Positions 9,101 through 15,749 of a DNA stretch of 15,749 bases are shown here, piece by piece (position 1 is the stretch's first letter; every line of letters starts with the position of its first letter). The translations under genes and the position numbers were made by a program. The DNA comes from Holophagaceae bacterium UBA706 (GTDB lineage Bacteria > Acidobacteriota > Holophagae > Holophagales > Holophagaceae). The DNA lies in the NCBI GenBank assembly GCA_002298155.1, contig DBME01000072.1, positions 15,076 to 30,824 of the forward strand, in the 5' to 3' direction. The notes under the pieces were generated by a model. It was given only the letters and a program-made list of their open reading frames with translations. It was not told where the DNA came from and made no database searches.

Positions 9101-10497
9101 ATGGGCAGGGCCATGATGAATTCACCCACGCTCCCCTTGAGAATCAGCAAGGGAAGAAAGGATGCCACGATGGTGAGCGTAGCCGTCAGGACCGGCACGA
9201 ATACGTCCGAAGCCGATCTCCAGGCGGCCCGGATCAGGGGCAGGCCCTGGTCAAGAAGCTCCAGGTAGTTGTCGGCGATGACAATGGCATCGTCCACCAC
9301 GATGCCGAGGACGACGATGAGTGCTGCTATGGATACCTGATGAAGCTCGATGCCCATCGCGTCCAGGAGACCAAGGGTTCCCAGCATCGTGACGGGGATG
9401 GCGAGGGCCGCGATCACGGCGACACGGATGGGGAGGAGCAGGACCGCCACCAGGATCACGGCCAGGATCGCCAGTACGAACTCCACGCCGAGATGGATCA
9501 TGCGGGATTGGACCATTTGCGGCTGGTTTGCGAGGAGATCGATCTTGAGGTCCGGAGGAAGCTGCCGCCTGAGCCGTAGGAGACTGGCTGAGACACGCTC
9601 CCCCATTTCGACGATGTTCTTCCCCTTCTGCATCTCGACGGAGATGAGCAGGCATGGCTGCCCGTCGTATCGCACCAGGAAATCCGGCTCCTTGTAGCGG
9701 CGTTCGACGTTCGCAAGGTCGCCGAGGTACACGGGCTGGCCCGTCGGGGATAGATCGACGATCAACTTCCGGATCTGGTCCTCCGTGTCGAAGGGCCCGG
9801 GCGTATGGAAAGGCACCTTCCCGGTGTCGGTCTCCAGGCTTCCGGAGGGCGCGATTGAATTCCTCATGTTCAACGCCCCGATGATGCGCGAAGGGTCTCC
9901 TGAATACTGGGCAAGCCGGCCCAGGTTCCCCGTGACCCATATCTGCTCCTCCTGCTGGCCGTAGGTAACGAGGCGACCCACTTCGCGGATGGCCCTGAGT
10001 TCATCCTTCACCTTGTCGGTGTAGTCCCGAAGCTCACGGTAGCCATATCGTTCACCCCGGACGGCTATGAGCATCGCCACGGTCTCTCCGAAATCCGAAT
10101 CCACGACCGGTCCCAGAACGCCCTGCGGAAGCTCCGTCGCCCGCACAAGTTCGAGTTCGGCCCTAAGCTTGGCCCAGAAGGTATCGGCCTGATGGACGTG
10201 GTCCTCCAGTTCGACATTGATGATCACCAGGCCTGGGCGGCTCGTGGAGAACGTCCTGCCCTTGCGGATCTCCGGGAACTTGAACAGGTGGGCTTCGATG
10301 GGCCGGGTCACCTGCTGCTCGATCTGCTCGGAAGTCGCCCCGGGAAGGGAAGCGATCACGAGCCCCGTGCGGATGGTGATGCTGGGATCCTCCGTACGGG
10401 GCATGGCATAGAGGGCGCGGAGGCCGACCAGGACGGCCAGGACTGCGACGGCCAATGTCACGACGGGATATCGGAGGAAGAACTGGATGCGTTTCAT
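6109..10497 (-). CDS. RND efflux permease fused in frame to a TolC-like outer-membrane factor
   Basis: 1462 residues. Residues 1-1018 are a full-length RND permease: TM1 at the N-terminus, two large periplasmic loops, and GIVVDDAIVIADN in TM4 with the paired Asp D402/D403 typical of proton-driven drug-type (HAE) pumps. TM10 has GIVVRNAIILVDYA, placing R929 where AcrB has a key Lys. Residues 1019-1462 are a complete outer-membrane factor with its own Sec-type signal peptide (VKRAWFAMVFLGLAAG, ending about MARGES). Two Ala/Glu/Gln-rich coiled-coil halves follow, as in TolC. The ATG at 10497 lies 3 nt after the adaptor stop and has GGGAGGG as ribosome site inside that gene. If the fusion is real, the old signal peptide would serve as a 13th TM segment and export the channel domain. 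The joint lies on a G7 run, so two separate genes are equally possible. Confidence 0.88.
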   Translation of the reverse strand: MKRIQFFLRYPVVTLAVAVLAVLVGLRALYAMPRTEDPSITIRTGLVIASLPGATSEQIEQQVTRPIEAHLFKFPEIRKGRTFSTSRPGLVIINVELEDHVHQADTFWAKLRAELELVRATELPQGVLGPVVDSDFGETVAMLIAVRGERYGYRELRDYTDKVKDELRAIREVGRLVTYGQQEEQIWVTGNLGRLAQYSGDPSRIIGALNMRNSIAPSGSLETDTGKVPFHTPGPFDTEDQIRKLIVDLSPTGQPVYLGDLANVERRYKEPDFLVRYDGQPCLLISVEMQKGKNIVEMGERVSASLLRLRRQLPPDLKIDLLANQPQMVQSRMIHLGVEFVLAILAVILVAVLLLPIRVAVIAALAIPVTMLGTLGLLDAMGIELHQVSIAALIVVLGIVVDDAIVIADNYLELLDQGLPLIRAAWRSASDVFVPVLTATLTIVASFLPLLILKGSVGEFIMALPITVALALSVSFLVAIFLTPLLCRTFIAKGIRGASRDLARPKPSGALDWIQTRYRNAIDWMMRRKAVALGLGAATIASGVLLFTCVPEQFFPSAERNQFVIDVWMPQGTRIEATQATLQNIEGHLRHVEAIDHFATFVGESAPRFYYNVNPQQPDAAYGQMVVNTKDEKGTEALVHRLRSELGRVAPEAMVVVKELQQGDVMEAPVEFRVIGDDPGAVKTAGRHVEDILRGIPGSQFVHTDHFNESPFVNVLVNPELANRLGLSHMNIAQILAGGLDGAPVTTFWEGDRAIPVLLRLEAGHRGSFGTVRGTPLTSPLTQGTLPLGAVATLQPVWQPSRLVRRNGIPTLTVRSFVKPGTYASSLQAEAARQVSKLELPPGVRIEPGGEFENQAETFPAMVLALAISILGIFIVLLLQFRNLKEPLIIMASIPLSLFGAMLGLVITSNPFGFTAFMGMISLSGIVVRNAIILVDYAKERGKAGVPLQEAAMEAGIRRLRPIFLTTMAAAVGVLPMILSGSKLWSPLASVISVGLIFSMLFTLLVVPVLYVVVMGGGVKRAWFAMVFLGLAAGPMARGESVEPLTLPRCVGLALERSSTTRIARARVEEYRQKLRVAQTDYLPQLSGDWTWTRTPTAGLVTIPAGGLGTIPGVGPFPTQDIGLSQGSRDLSVANLTLSQPLTQLFKIRQGEVSAEKDLEAARADQAKAEGEIRVAVQQVYFGILIARQQQRVLGAEIAAAEAAQEEGRAAVAAGKALNVLNLGAGASLLQARQRLIAAKHQEEDLTGDLKELLGLQPDEEIELTTAGIKVPEIPPLETLLDRVLRGNADVRSARAFHEKALAGIRGARLDFVPDVSAYAKYTSQSGLPFVRNDFTSFGIQLSWNLFDWGKRDHVIRQRTAESHQARENLRHSENRARLDLGKAHRRLEDAASLLEAASQASRFQAENLRISKDQREAGLVPPARLMEARSAAARAELDELQARLGVCLAVAEIERILGMTL
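7443..7449 (-). other. G7 homopolymer at the permease/channel junction
   Basis: On the minus strand the codons are ATG GGC GGG GGG GTG AAA. Removing one of the seven G would make the permease end in TGA directly after residue 1018. The channel would then start at GTG 7441-7443 with a 4-nt GTGA overlap, a usual arrangement for translationally coupled genes. The run is therefore a candidate sequencing or assembly indel, a polymorphic slippage site, or a recoding site. Confidence 0.6.
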
Positions 10498-10500
10498 GGG

Positions 10501-11604
10501 TCAGAACCCTCCCCGGGGGGCCCCGGGATCGGCAGGCTCGACCGCCACGGAAGAGCCGTCCCTCAACCCGTTCTGGCCGGCGATCACGATCTGGGCCATG
10601 GGATCGATCCCCGCCTTGACCTGGATCAGCTTTCCGTCGAGAACCCCGAGCGTCACCCTGCGCGCCACCACCCGGTTTTCACCGGGCCTGAACTCGAACA
10701 GGATCGGAGCTCCTTGCGGATCCTTGACGATGGCCTCGACAGGCGCGAGGAGCATGCGTTCCCGACGATCGCCCTGGATCCTCGCCTCGGCGACCATTCC
10801 TATCCGGAGCACCCCCTTCGGGTTCCTCAGGGTGATTCGCGCCATGTAGGTCCTGCTGGCGGGGTCCGCCGCGGCGTTGATGACGCGCAGCGTGCCCTCG
10901 AACCGTTCGCCGGGGATGGCCGGCAGCGTCACCCTTGCGTGCTGTCCAAGCCTCATGGCTCCGACAAGGTTTTCAGGAATGCCGATCTGGACCTCGACAG
11001 GATCCATCTGGGCGATTTCAAACGCGGGCTGGCCCGCACCGGCGAGGACACCCGGCTCGACCAGGCGCCTCGTGATGACGCCACTCGCGGGAGCCCGCAG
11101 GGTCGCATCCCACAATGCCTTCCGCGCGATGCTCTCCGTGGCCTTGGCCTGGAGGACCTGTTCCCTCGCAGCCTGGTCTGCCAGTTCGAACTTCAGGTAG
11201 TCATTTTCGGCCAAGCTCTGGCGATCGTGGATCACCGCCATCCGCCGGAGTTCGTCCTGTGCGCGCGCGGCGGCAGCCTCCGCGGACCTCGTCTGGGCGG
11301 AAGCCGCAGCCAGGCTGGCCGAGTAGGCGGTCGTTTCCTGGGTTGCCAGCACTTGCCCCTTCACGACGCGTTCTCCTTCCCGCGGGCCGACCCGCACCAC
11401 CCGCCCCGGTCCTGGGAAAGCGAGGCTCTGGGCAGAACCTGGGGGAACCACCGTTCCGCTCAGGCCATAGGTTTCAGGCCCATCCTGCGATATCGGTCTG
11501 GTGATGCGGATCCATCGCGGTGATTCGGCCGGCGCCGCCTTCCTGGCACCGCATCCGGCCACAAGGCCAAGAATTGCCATCATTACCAATGATTTGACAG
11601 ACAT
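10501..11604 (-). CDS. RND efflux periplasmic adaptor (membrane fusion protein), lipoprotein
   Basis: 367 residues from ATG 11604, chosen because AGGGGG stands just upstream (11609-11614) and a lipoprotein signal follows at once. An upstream start at 11631 would add nine residues before the signal and has less support. The signal is MSVKSLVMMAILGLVAGC, with lipobox LVAGC and lipidated C18. The order then fits the HlyD/AcrA family: first lipoyl half ~58-95 (PGPGRVVRVGPREGERVVKGQVL), an Ala/Glu/Arg-rich alpha-hairpin ~96-160, second lipoyl half ~162-200 (APASGVITRR), beta-barrel ~202-278, and membrane-proximal domain ~285-350. It would be anchored in the inner membrane and bridge the permease and outer channel. 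It lies 57 nt after the TetR gene and 3 nt before the permease, in one operon. Confidence 0.93.
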   Translation of the reverse strand: MSVKSLVMMAILGLVAGCGARKAAPAESPRWIRITRPISQDGPETYGLSGTVVPPGSAQSLAFPGPGRVVRVGPREGERVVKGQVLATQETTAYSASLAAASAQTRSAEAAAARAQDELRRMAVIHDRQSLAENDYLKFELADQAAREQVLQAKATESIARKALWDATLRAPASGVITRRLVEPGVLAGAGQPAFEIAQMDPVEVQIGIPENLVGAMRLGQHARVTLPAIPGERFEGTLRVINAAADPASRTYMARITLRNPKGVLRIGMVAEARIQGDRRERMLLAPVEAIVKDPQGAPILFEFRPGENRVVARRVTLGVLDGKLIQVKAGIDPMAQIVIAGQNGLRDGSSVAVEPADPGAPRGGF

Positions 11605-11661
11605 GGTTCCCCCTGCCCTCGTTGAAGGCACATCGATTCCCAGGAATTGGCCGGTGATTGT

Positions 11662-12225
11662 CTACGGCTGGATGTGCGTCAGCAGTTCCCTTTTGATGGC
11701 GCTCAGTTCCTCATCCGAGAACTCGAACAAATTGAAGACATCGATCATGACGAAACATTCGGTCGCAAGCGCGACGATGGCCGCCTTCGCGAATCCCTCC
11801 AGGTCGTGGCCTTGCCGGAACTGGTTCAGGCGGTTGGAAAAGAGCTTCCGCCAGGGATCCAGGAACGGAGCATCCTTCCGGAAGTCGGACCCGTAGAGCC
11901 GGACAAGCCCCCTTGCAAGATCGGCCGACATGACCCGCATGGAAGGCTCCAGGCTCGATTCAACGTAGGCTCGCGTCTCCTCCGGCGTTCCGACCCCCGC
12001 GGATTGGCTGGCCTGTCCCGCGAGGGAAGCGAACTGCCTGATGATCTCCCCGACCACCGCTTCCACAAGGGCCTCCCGGGTGGGGAAATGGTGCGTGAGC
12101 CCCCCTTTGCTTATCCCCGAGCGGCTCACCACGGCATCCAAGGTGAGCACGCCATCCTCCTCGGTGAGGATTCGCAGGGCTGTTTGAACCAGCAGGTCTC
12201 GGGTGTCGGCGCTTCGTGTCGTCAT
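11662..12225 (-). CDS. TetR/AcrR-family repressor of the efflux operon
   Basis: 187 residues from ATG 12225. A GTG at 12240 would add five residues, but neither start has a strong ribosome site. Residues ~5-50 are the TetR DNA-binding domain, with helix-turn-helix TLDAVVSRSGISKGGLTHHF followed by PTREALVEAV. Residues ~60-187 are a helical ligand-binding/dimerisation domain with no ligand clue. It is the first gene of the efflux operon and stands directly behind two TetR-type palindromes. From family knowledge it most likely represses its own promoter, and so the pump, and is released by a pump substrate or related molecule. The only gap to the adaptor gene is 57 nt with no visible terminator, which supports co-transcription. 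Confidence 0.93.
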   Translation of the reverse strand: MTTRSADTRDLLVQTALRILTEEDGVLTLDAVVSRSGISKGGLTHHFPTREALVEAVVGEIIRQFASLAGQASQSAGVGTPEETRAYVESSLEPSMRVMSADLARGLVRLYGSDFRKDAPFLDPWRKLFSNRLNQFRQGHDLEGFAKAAIVALATECFVMIDVFNLFEFSDEELSAIKRELLTHIQP

Positions 12226-12248
12226 GGGGTAGTTTCTCACAAACAGAA

Positions 12249-12262
12249 ACCGACTAGTCGGT
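12249..12262. promoter_or_regulatory. TetR-type operator 1, perfect palindrome
   Basis: ACCGACTAGTCGGT is a perfect 14-bp palindrome. It lies just downstream of the proposed -10 element, at about +1 to +14 of the tetR transcript, and 24 nt before the tetR ATG. A bound repressor here would block initiation or escape. The neighbouring site has the same sequence with one base changed, which supports a real binding site. Confidence 0.8.
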
Positions 12263-12269
12263 CTGTAAA

Positions 12270-12298
12270 AACATACCGACCAGTCGGTCTGTTCGCAA
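12270..12298 (-). promoter_or_regulatory. Predicted promoter of the tetR-efflux operon
   Basis: On the minus strand, TTGCGA (12293-12298) and TATGTT (12270-12275) are spaced by exactly 17 bp, each matching the sigma-70 consensus at four of six positions. The spacer is almost filled by operator 2, while operator 1 covers the start region. Transcription would begin near 12263 with a leader of about 40 nt. The layout, with both operators on the core promoter, is what makes this candidate credible. Confidence 0.5.
12275..12288. promoter_or_regulatory. TetR-type operator 2, near-perfect palindrome
   Basis: ACCGACCAGTCGGT differs from operator 1 by one central base and is followed by the same CTGT. 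The two 18-nt units (12249-12266 and 12275-12292) are direct repeats 26 bp apart, about two and a half helical turns. This copy sits in the -35/-10 spacer of the predicted promoter. Confidence 0.75.
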
Positions 12299-12458
12299 GA
12301 CCAACTGCAACATTTTATCTAAAGTATGATTTAAATAAAGTTAGTGTCGCACAGGACCTTCTTCTGCCCCGATTGCCGGACTGGGTGGGTCAAGCGTGCC
12401 TGGGAGCCGGGCTCCGCCAGGAAAGACCCTCGGTTATCACCCGCCCGTGGTCCACGTG
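12299..12458. other. Non-coding gap upstream of the efflux promoter
   Basis: The first part (about 12310-12350) is AT-rich against a GC-rich background and may help promoter melting or upstream contacts. The rest is GC-rich. The only structure I see is an imperfect hairpin at 12399-12421. I see no ORF with convincing coding character on either strand here. Confidence 0.5.
12399..12421 (-). terminator. Imperfect hairpin after the glycosyltransferase gene, possible terminator
   Basis: CCTG and GGAGC pair with GCTCC and CCAGG around a 3-nt loop, with a small CG bulge. It lies 38 nt past the glycosyltransferase stop and before the tetR promoter, where a terminator would be expected. No T-run follows on the minus strand, so intrinsic termination is doubtful. 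Confidence 0.25.
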
Positions 12459-13664
12459 TCACAGGCCTACCCACCGCCTGAATTTCGGCAACACCACATT
12501 CGCGTCGAAACGCTCCGCGCAGGCGTCCAAAGCCTCCTTCCGCCTGCGCTGGACCACGCCCTCATCCAGTTCCCAGACCTTGCACAGGGCCTCCGCCAGG
12601 GCCACCGGCGCGTGGGGCGGCACGCACCACCCGAACTGTCCCCCGCCCAGGATCTCCCAGGGCCCCCCGTGGTCGGGCCCGATGAGCAGGAGCCCGGCGG
12701 CGGCGGCTTCGGGGAACACCATGCCGAAGGGCTCGTCCCAGGGCAGGAATGCGAAGACATCGCAGTTCTGCCGCAGCCTCCGGAGGTCCCCGTCCGGCAG
12801 GAAGCCGTGGAAGGTCACGGCATCGTCGATATCCAGCTCCCGGGCCAGGGCTTCCAGAGCCGGCAGCTCCTCCCCCCTGCCCACCACGTGCAGCCGCGGG
12901 GCGCCTCCCAGGTGGCGGCGCGCGATGCGGAAGCCCCGGAGCACCGTGTCCACGTTCTTCATGAGCTCAAGCCGCGTCTGCACCAGGATCTGCAGGCCCC
13001 GGCGGTCGAGCCCCGGCCGGTGGGGGGCCGGCTCCAGCGCCACCGCGGGATAGTGGACCTCCGCCCGGAGGCCCCCATAGGTGTTGGCGACGCTCACCCG
13101 CGTGTAGGAGCTGTTCGCGGCGATCCCGTCCAGGCCGGAGATCCCCCGCTGGTCGAAATCCACGCCCCGGCGCCAGAAGCGCCCCTCCCGCTGGTTCCGC
13201 CGGAAGGCCTGCGCCAGGGGCGGCTGGGAGACCAGAAGTCCGGCCTGGGAGGCCTCGGAAAGGAAGCGGTTCGTCAGGCGCGGGTAGAGGCACCTGGGGG
13301 GCTCATGGCAGTACCACAGCTTCCGGGCATTCAGGGCGCAGGCCCCGAGGATGGCCGGGGCGGGATGGTTGTGGGCCAGCACCACGTCCGGCGCCAATTC
13401 CCGCAGCACCGACTCCACCCGGTGCGACCGGTGCACCAGGGCCGCGCCGCGGTCCAGCAGGAAGGCCAGGTCGCTCCAGTGGTGCCGTGGCACCACGCGC
13501 ACGGGGATGTCCTCCAGGGCACCCTCCCAGCCGGCGGGATCGAACTCGAAGGTCACGATCTTCACGTCGACCCCGGCCCGGACGAGGTCCCGGGCCTGGG
13601 CCAGGGCCAGGACCTCGGCGCCGCCGCGGGCCCGGAAACCTCTGTGGAGAATCACCACCCGCAT
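12459..13664 (-). CDS. GT4-type (GT-B fold) glycosyltransferase
   Basis: 401 residues from ATG 13664, chosen because GAAGGGG stands about 5 nt upstream and the protein then opens MRVVILHRGF, the usual first Rossmann strand. A start at 13715 would add 17 unconvincing residues. The N-terminal domain has RGGAE at 13-17, the glycine-rich acceptor loop. The C-terminal domain starts about residue 224 with LVQTRLELMKNVD and carries the EX7E nucleotide-sugar motif (E311 in DEPFG, E319 in FPEAAAAG), then GPDHGGPWEIL. Family knowledge: retaining transfer of a sugar from a nucleotide or lipid donor to a glycan or lipid acceptor, in the cytosol or at the inner membrane face. No other glycan gene is in the window, so donor, acceptor and polymer cannot be named. 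It is upstream of and co-oriented with the efflux operon but probably separate from it. Confidence 0.9.
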   Translation of the reverse strand: MRVVILHRGFRARGGAEVLALAQARDLVRAGVDVKIVTFEFDPAGWEGALEDIPVRVVPRHHWSDLAFLLDRGAALVHRSHRVESVLRELAPDVVLAHNHPAPAILGACALNARKLWYCHEPPRCLYPRLTNRFLSEASQAGLLVSQPPLAQAFRRNQREGRFWRRGVDFDQRGISGLDGIAANSSYTRVSVANTYGGLRAEVHYPAVALEPAPHRPGLDRRGLQILVQTRLELMKNVDTVLRGFRIARRHLGGAPRLHVVGRGEELPALEALARELDIDDAVTFHGFLPDGDLRRLRQNCDVFAFLPWDEPFGMVFPEAAAAGLLLIGPDHGGPWEILGGGQFGWCVPPHAPVALAEALCKVWELDEGVVQRRRKEALDACAERFDANVVLPKFRRWVGL

Positions 13665-13881
13665 GCCGACCCCTTCGAAGGAGCCAATGTGGCACGCGCG
13701 CCGGAGGCGACCCACCCCCTGCCGCCCAATGGCCGCGTGGACAGGCCGAACGGCGGATCCCGAGGGTCGAAGGGGAGGGCCCGGAGGCTCCTTGGTTCAA
13801 TCGTTTGCCATCTCCCGGGAGCACGGTGCCTGAGGCCGCGGGAATTCATGCGCAGGAAGCGAGGGCAAGGGAAAAAATGGA

Positions 13882-13917
13882 GATGTTAAATGGCGCTCGC
13901 TCGCTTGATATAACATC
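13882..13917. repeat. Spaced inverted repeat GATGTTA...TAACATC
   Basis: The arms are GATGTTA (13882-13888) and TAACATC (13911-13917), perfect over 7 bp with a 22-nt spacer containing GCTCGCTCGC. It sits at the edge of the AT-rich core between two divergent genes. It may be a regulator binding site or chance. Confidence 0.3.
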
Positions 13918-13995
13918 ATAACCAAGAAGTAAACAACTCCTTTGAAATTAACAAGAGTTCACAGGAATTTTCTTAAATCGTCATGTAAAAATTGT

Positions 13996-14025
13996 GGCAC
14001 TCTAACAATGTTTACCAATCGTGCC
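13996..14025. repeat. Spaced inverted repeat GGCAC...GTGCC
   Basis: GGCAC (13996-14000) and GTGCC (14021-14025) are separated by a 20-nt AT-rich spacer, 107 nt before the kinase start. The arms are only 5 bp, so this is weak. It could be a protein site or chance. Confidence 0.2.
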
Positions 14026-14132
14026 TATACCGCACGCCGATAAACGGCCAATTACATCGGATATTCCCAACTGAGGCCGAGGCATTCCCTGGCCCCTGGG
14101 CCGTTGCTTCCCCGAAACGGAGTTCCCCACCC

Positions 14133-15749
14133 ATGCGCCGCCTCGAAAACATGGTCTTCAAGACGGGCCTGCTGGCCGGCGTGCTTTGCGCGGGCCTCAT
14201 CTTCGGGCTCGGGTGGACCGGCTTCGTCCTGAACCCCCTTTCCCTGGGCCGCGCCCGAACGGACCGCGCCGTGGAGCATGCGGTCGGCCGACTGGAAACG
14301 GAATTCGAGCAGGTGGAGCGCACCGGCGCCGCCCTGGACGCCCTGCGGCGCTCCTGCGGCGGCAGCACCATGGATCCAGACCGGATAGCGGCGATCCACC
14401 CCTTCCTGGATCCCTCGGGTCTCCTGGCGGACGTCATCCTGTGGCAGGACGGGGAAGGCACGGTCTTCGCGACCCCCTCCGGCCGGGACTGGGACATGGT
14501 GAAACATCCCGCCCACGCCCCCGACCAGGCCATCTTCCGGGCCAAGGACGGCCGCTGGAGCAAGGGCATCCCCTCCACCTTCGAGAAGGGCTTCACACCG
14601 GAGGAGCGCCCCTGGTTCCAGGCTGCCGAAGCCGCGTCCCAGCCCGTCTGGACCCCATCCTACCGGTTCACCCCGACGGAGTCGGGCTACACCTACGTGC
14701 GGCCTTTGCGGGAGAAGGGCAGGCTCGTGAACATCATCGCCCTGGACGTGACCCTGGCGCACCTGGAGCGGCGCGTGAAGGAGCTGCTGCCCCCCGCCGA
14801 GTTCCAGGTGATCCTGCGGGACCGCGGCGGGCTCGCCCTCACCACCGCCGCCGGCCCCGCCACCCCGCGGCAGGGCCCCTTCCGCTACCGGCGGACCGCG
14901 GCCCTGCGCCCCGGAGCCCCCTCGCTCGTCCTGGACGTGGTCACCATGCCGGGAACCCTGGTGCCCGGCCAGGGGACGCGCATCGCCATCGTGATCCTTG
15001 CCGCCCTGGCCTCCTTCGCGGCGGTCATGGCCTACGCCATCTACCTGGACCGCCGCATCGTCCGGCCCATCCGCCGAATGCTGCGCCCGGTCAGCGCGCC
15101 GGCCTCCCCGTCGGATACCGCCTCCTCGGACATCTGGGAGTTCCGGCAGCTGCAGGATTCCATCCGGCGCCTGGGCCAGACCGAATCCGACCGCCAGCAG
15201 ATCCTCAACCAGCTCGAGCACGCCCAGCGCGTGGCCACCGTGGGCGTCATGGCCCCCGGCGTCATCCACGACCTCAACAACCACCTGTCCGTCATCCTCG
15301 CCCAGCTCAACCTCTGCCTGGAGGAGACCGGCGCCTCCGAGAAGGTCCACAGCCGCATCGGCAAGGCGGAACGCGCCACCATGCGCTGCGCCCACGCCAT
15401 GCGCGGCCTCCTGGAATTCAGCCGGCCCGGCTCCGGCCGCGCCCTGCCCTTCGGCCTCAACGAACTCGTCATGGGCACCGCGGCCCTGCTGGAACCGGTG
15501 CTGGGCGAGACGATCACCGTCGAGACGAACCTGGAGGAGGACCTTCCCCTGCTGCACGGCGAGCCGGTGAAGCTCCAGCAGGTCGTGGTGAACCTGGCCC
15601 TCAACGCCAAGGACGCCATGCGCGGCTGCGGCCACCTGGCCCTGCGCACCTGGTCCAGGGACGGCGAGGTGTTCCTCGAGGTGCGCGACACCGGCAGCGG
15701 CATGACGGAAGAGGTCAAGCGCAAGCTCTTCGACCCCTTCTTCACCACC
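14133..15749 (+). CDS. NtrB-type sensor histidine kinase with periplasmic sensor, 3' end outside window
   Basis: 539 residues are visible from ATG 14133 (GGAG 10 nt upstream); the frame is open to the window edge. TM1 is at ~10-32. A ~250-residue extracytoplasmic domain with a dCache/PDC-like pattern (EERPWFQAAE, then SYRFTPTESGYTYVRPL, IIALDVTL) lies at ~33-283, suggesting small-molecule sensing. TM2 is at ~284-305, followed by a degenerate HAMP-like stretch and the H-box APGVIHDLNNHL with H379. The N-box VNLALNAKDAM (N491) and G1 DTGSGM (D519) follow; the frame leaves the window at LFDPFFTT, so G2 is unseen. The HDxNN H-box resembles NtrB-like kinases, which often signal to sigma-54 activators. 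Whether a response regulator or receiver domain follows cannot be seen. Confidence 0.92.
   Translation, partial: MRRLENMVFKTGLLAGVLCAGLIFGLGWTGFVLNPLSLGRARTDRAVEHAVGRLETEFEQVERTGAALDALRRSCGGSTMDPDRIAAIHPFLDPSGLLADVILWQDGEGTVFATPSGRDWDMVKHPAHAPDQAIFRAKDGRWSKGIPSTFEKGFTPEERPWFQAAEAASQPVWTPSYRFTPTESGYTYVRPLREKGRLVNIIALDVTLAHLERRVKELLPPAEFQVILRDRGGLALTTAAGPATPRQGPFRYRRTAALRPGAPSLVLDVVTMPGTLVPGQGTRIAIVILAALASFAAVMAYAIYLDRRIVRPIRRMLRPVSAPASPSDTASSDIWEFRQLQDSIRRLGQTESDRQQILNQLEHAQRVATVGVMAPGVIHDLNNHLSVILAQLNLCLEETGASEKVHSRIGKAERATMRCAHAMRGLLEFSRPGSGRALPFGLNELVMGTAALLEPVLGETITVETNLEEDLPLLHGEPVKLQQVVVNLALNAKDAMRGCGHLALRTWSRDGEVFLEVRDTGSGMTEEVKRKLFDPFFTT

Larger units (their letters stand above)
13665..14132. 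other. Divergent intergenic region (468 nt) with AT-rich core
   Basis: It separates the minus-strand glycosyltransferase from the plus-strand kinase, so it should hold both promoters. Positions 13665-13860 are GC-rich with no convincing gene. Positions ~13870-14050 are strikingly AT-rich, with loose -10-like elements (for example TATAAC near 13910 and TATACC near 14026) but no -35 partner good enough to call. Two spaced inverted repeats lie here. GGAG at 14119-14122 is the probable kinase ribosome site. Confidence 0.55.

Noticed and set aside
6727..9579. A 950-codon open frame on the plus strand opposite the efflux permease
   Set aside because: Its translation is low-complexity (Asp/Gly/His/Gln/Arg-rich) and resembles no fold. 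It mirrors the G/C third-position bias of the real gene on the other strand, whose motifs are unmistakable.
13652..13849. A 65-codon minus-strand frame upstream of the glycosyltransferase
   Set aside because: It overlaps the glycosyltransferase start, has an Arg/Pro/Gly-rich translation without pattern, and no good ribosome site. I treat the stretch as non-coding.
11647..13889. Long plus-strand open frames (468 and 497 codons) opposite tetR and the glycosyltransferase
   Set aside because: They run straight through the palindromic promoter region and oppose genes with clear family motifs. The Pro/Arg/Gly-rich translations are typical antisense shadows in GC-rich DNA.
13995..14012. Possible sigma-54 promoter (TGGCAC) before the NtrB-like kinase
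   Set aside because: TGGCAC is present, but no TTGC or even GC dinucleotide stands at the required spacing downstream, so the -12 element is missing.
14101..14120. Small inverted repeat CCGTT...AACGG overlapping the kinase ribosome site
   Set aside because: Only five pairs with a 10-nt loop. Too weak to propose ribosome-site masking.
14052..15635. A 527-codon minus-strand open frame opposite the last kinase
   Set aside because: The plus strand carries H-, N- and G1-boxes, a ribosome site and two TM segments in order. The minus reading is Gly/Gln/His-rich and featureless.

Overview
The window comes from a high-GC Gram-negative bacterium. It carries an outer-membrane TonB-dependent receptor, a complete RND efflux system with its outer-membrane channel, and an acylated periplasmic adaptor. 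Codon third positions are strongly G/C. The flavour of the proteins (Oar-like receptor end, TlpA protein, tricorn-like peptidase, very Pro/Gly/Ala-rich reading) would fit Acidobacteriota, perhaps the Holophagae. That placement is an impression, not a demonstration. I see no tRNA, rRNA, CRISPR array, insertion sequence or phage gene.

Layout. (1) Positions 3-3404, plus strand: the 3' end of a TonB-dependent receptor, a secreted thioredoxin-fold (TlpA-like) protein, and a two-TM sensor histidine kinase. They are closely spaced and probably co-transcribed. (2) Positions 3423-6056, minus strand, convergent with the kinase: a tricorn-type S41 peptidase with an intact catalytic half. It lacks about 200 N-terminal residues and has no usable ribosome binding site. 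(3) Positions 6109-12225, minus strand: an efflux operon in the order TetR repressor, lipoprotein membrane-fusion protein, and one 1462-residue reading frame holding an RND permease followed by a TolC-like outer-membrane factor. A promoter with two TetR-type palindromes precedes it. (4) Positions 12459-13664, minus strand: a GT4-type glycosyltransferase. (5) Positions 13665-14132: a non-coding gap with an AT-rich core. (6) Positions 14133-15749, plus strand: an NtrB-type sensor kinase cut by the window edge.

The efflux operon is the most coherent system. The TetR protein probably represses its own promoter until a ligand is bound. The adaptor, permease and channel then form a trans-envelope pump. 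The permease has the paired Asp residues of proton-driven drug-type (HAE) RND pumps. The permease/channel junction falls exactly on a run of seven G (minus strand). One G fewer would give two separate genes with a 4-nt GTGA stop/start overlap. The 'fusion' is therefore a real fusion, a slippage site, or a one-base sequence error.

The second point of interest is the boundary at about 6050-6110. There the peptidase gene begins abruptly in mid-propeller, next to a short plus-strand stretch that reads like the C-terminus of an unrelated protein. This suggests a rearrangement breakpoint beside the efflux operon. I did not find a convincing wholly new system.
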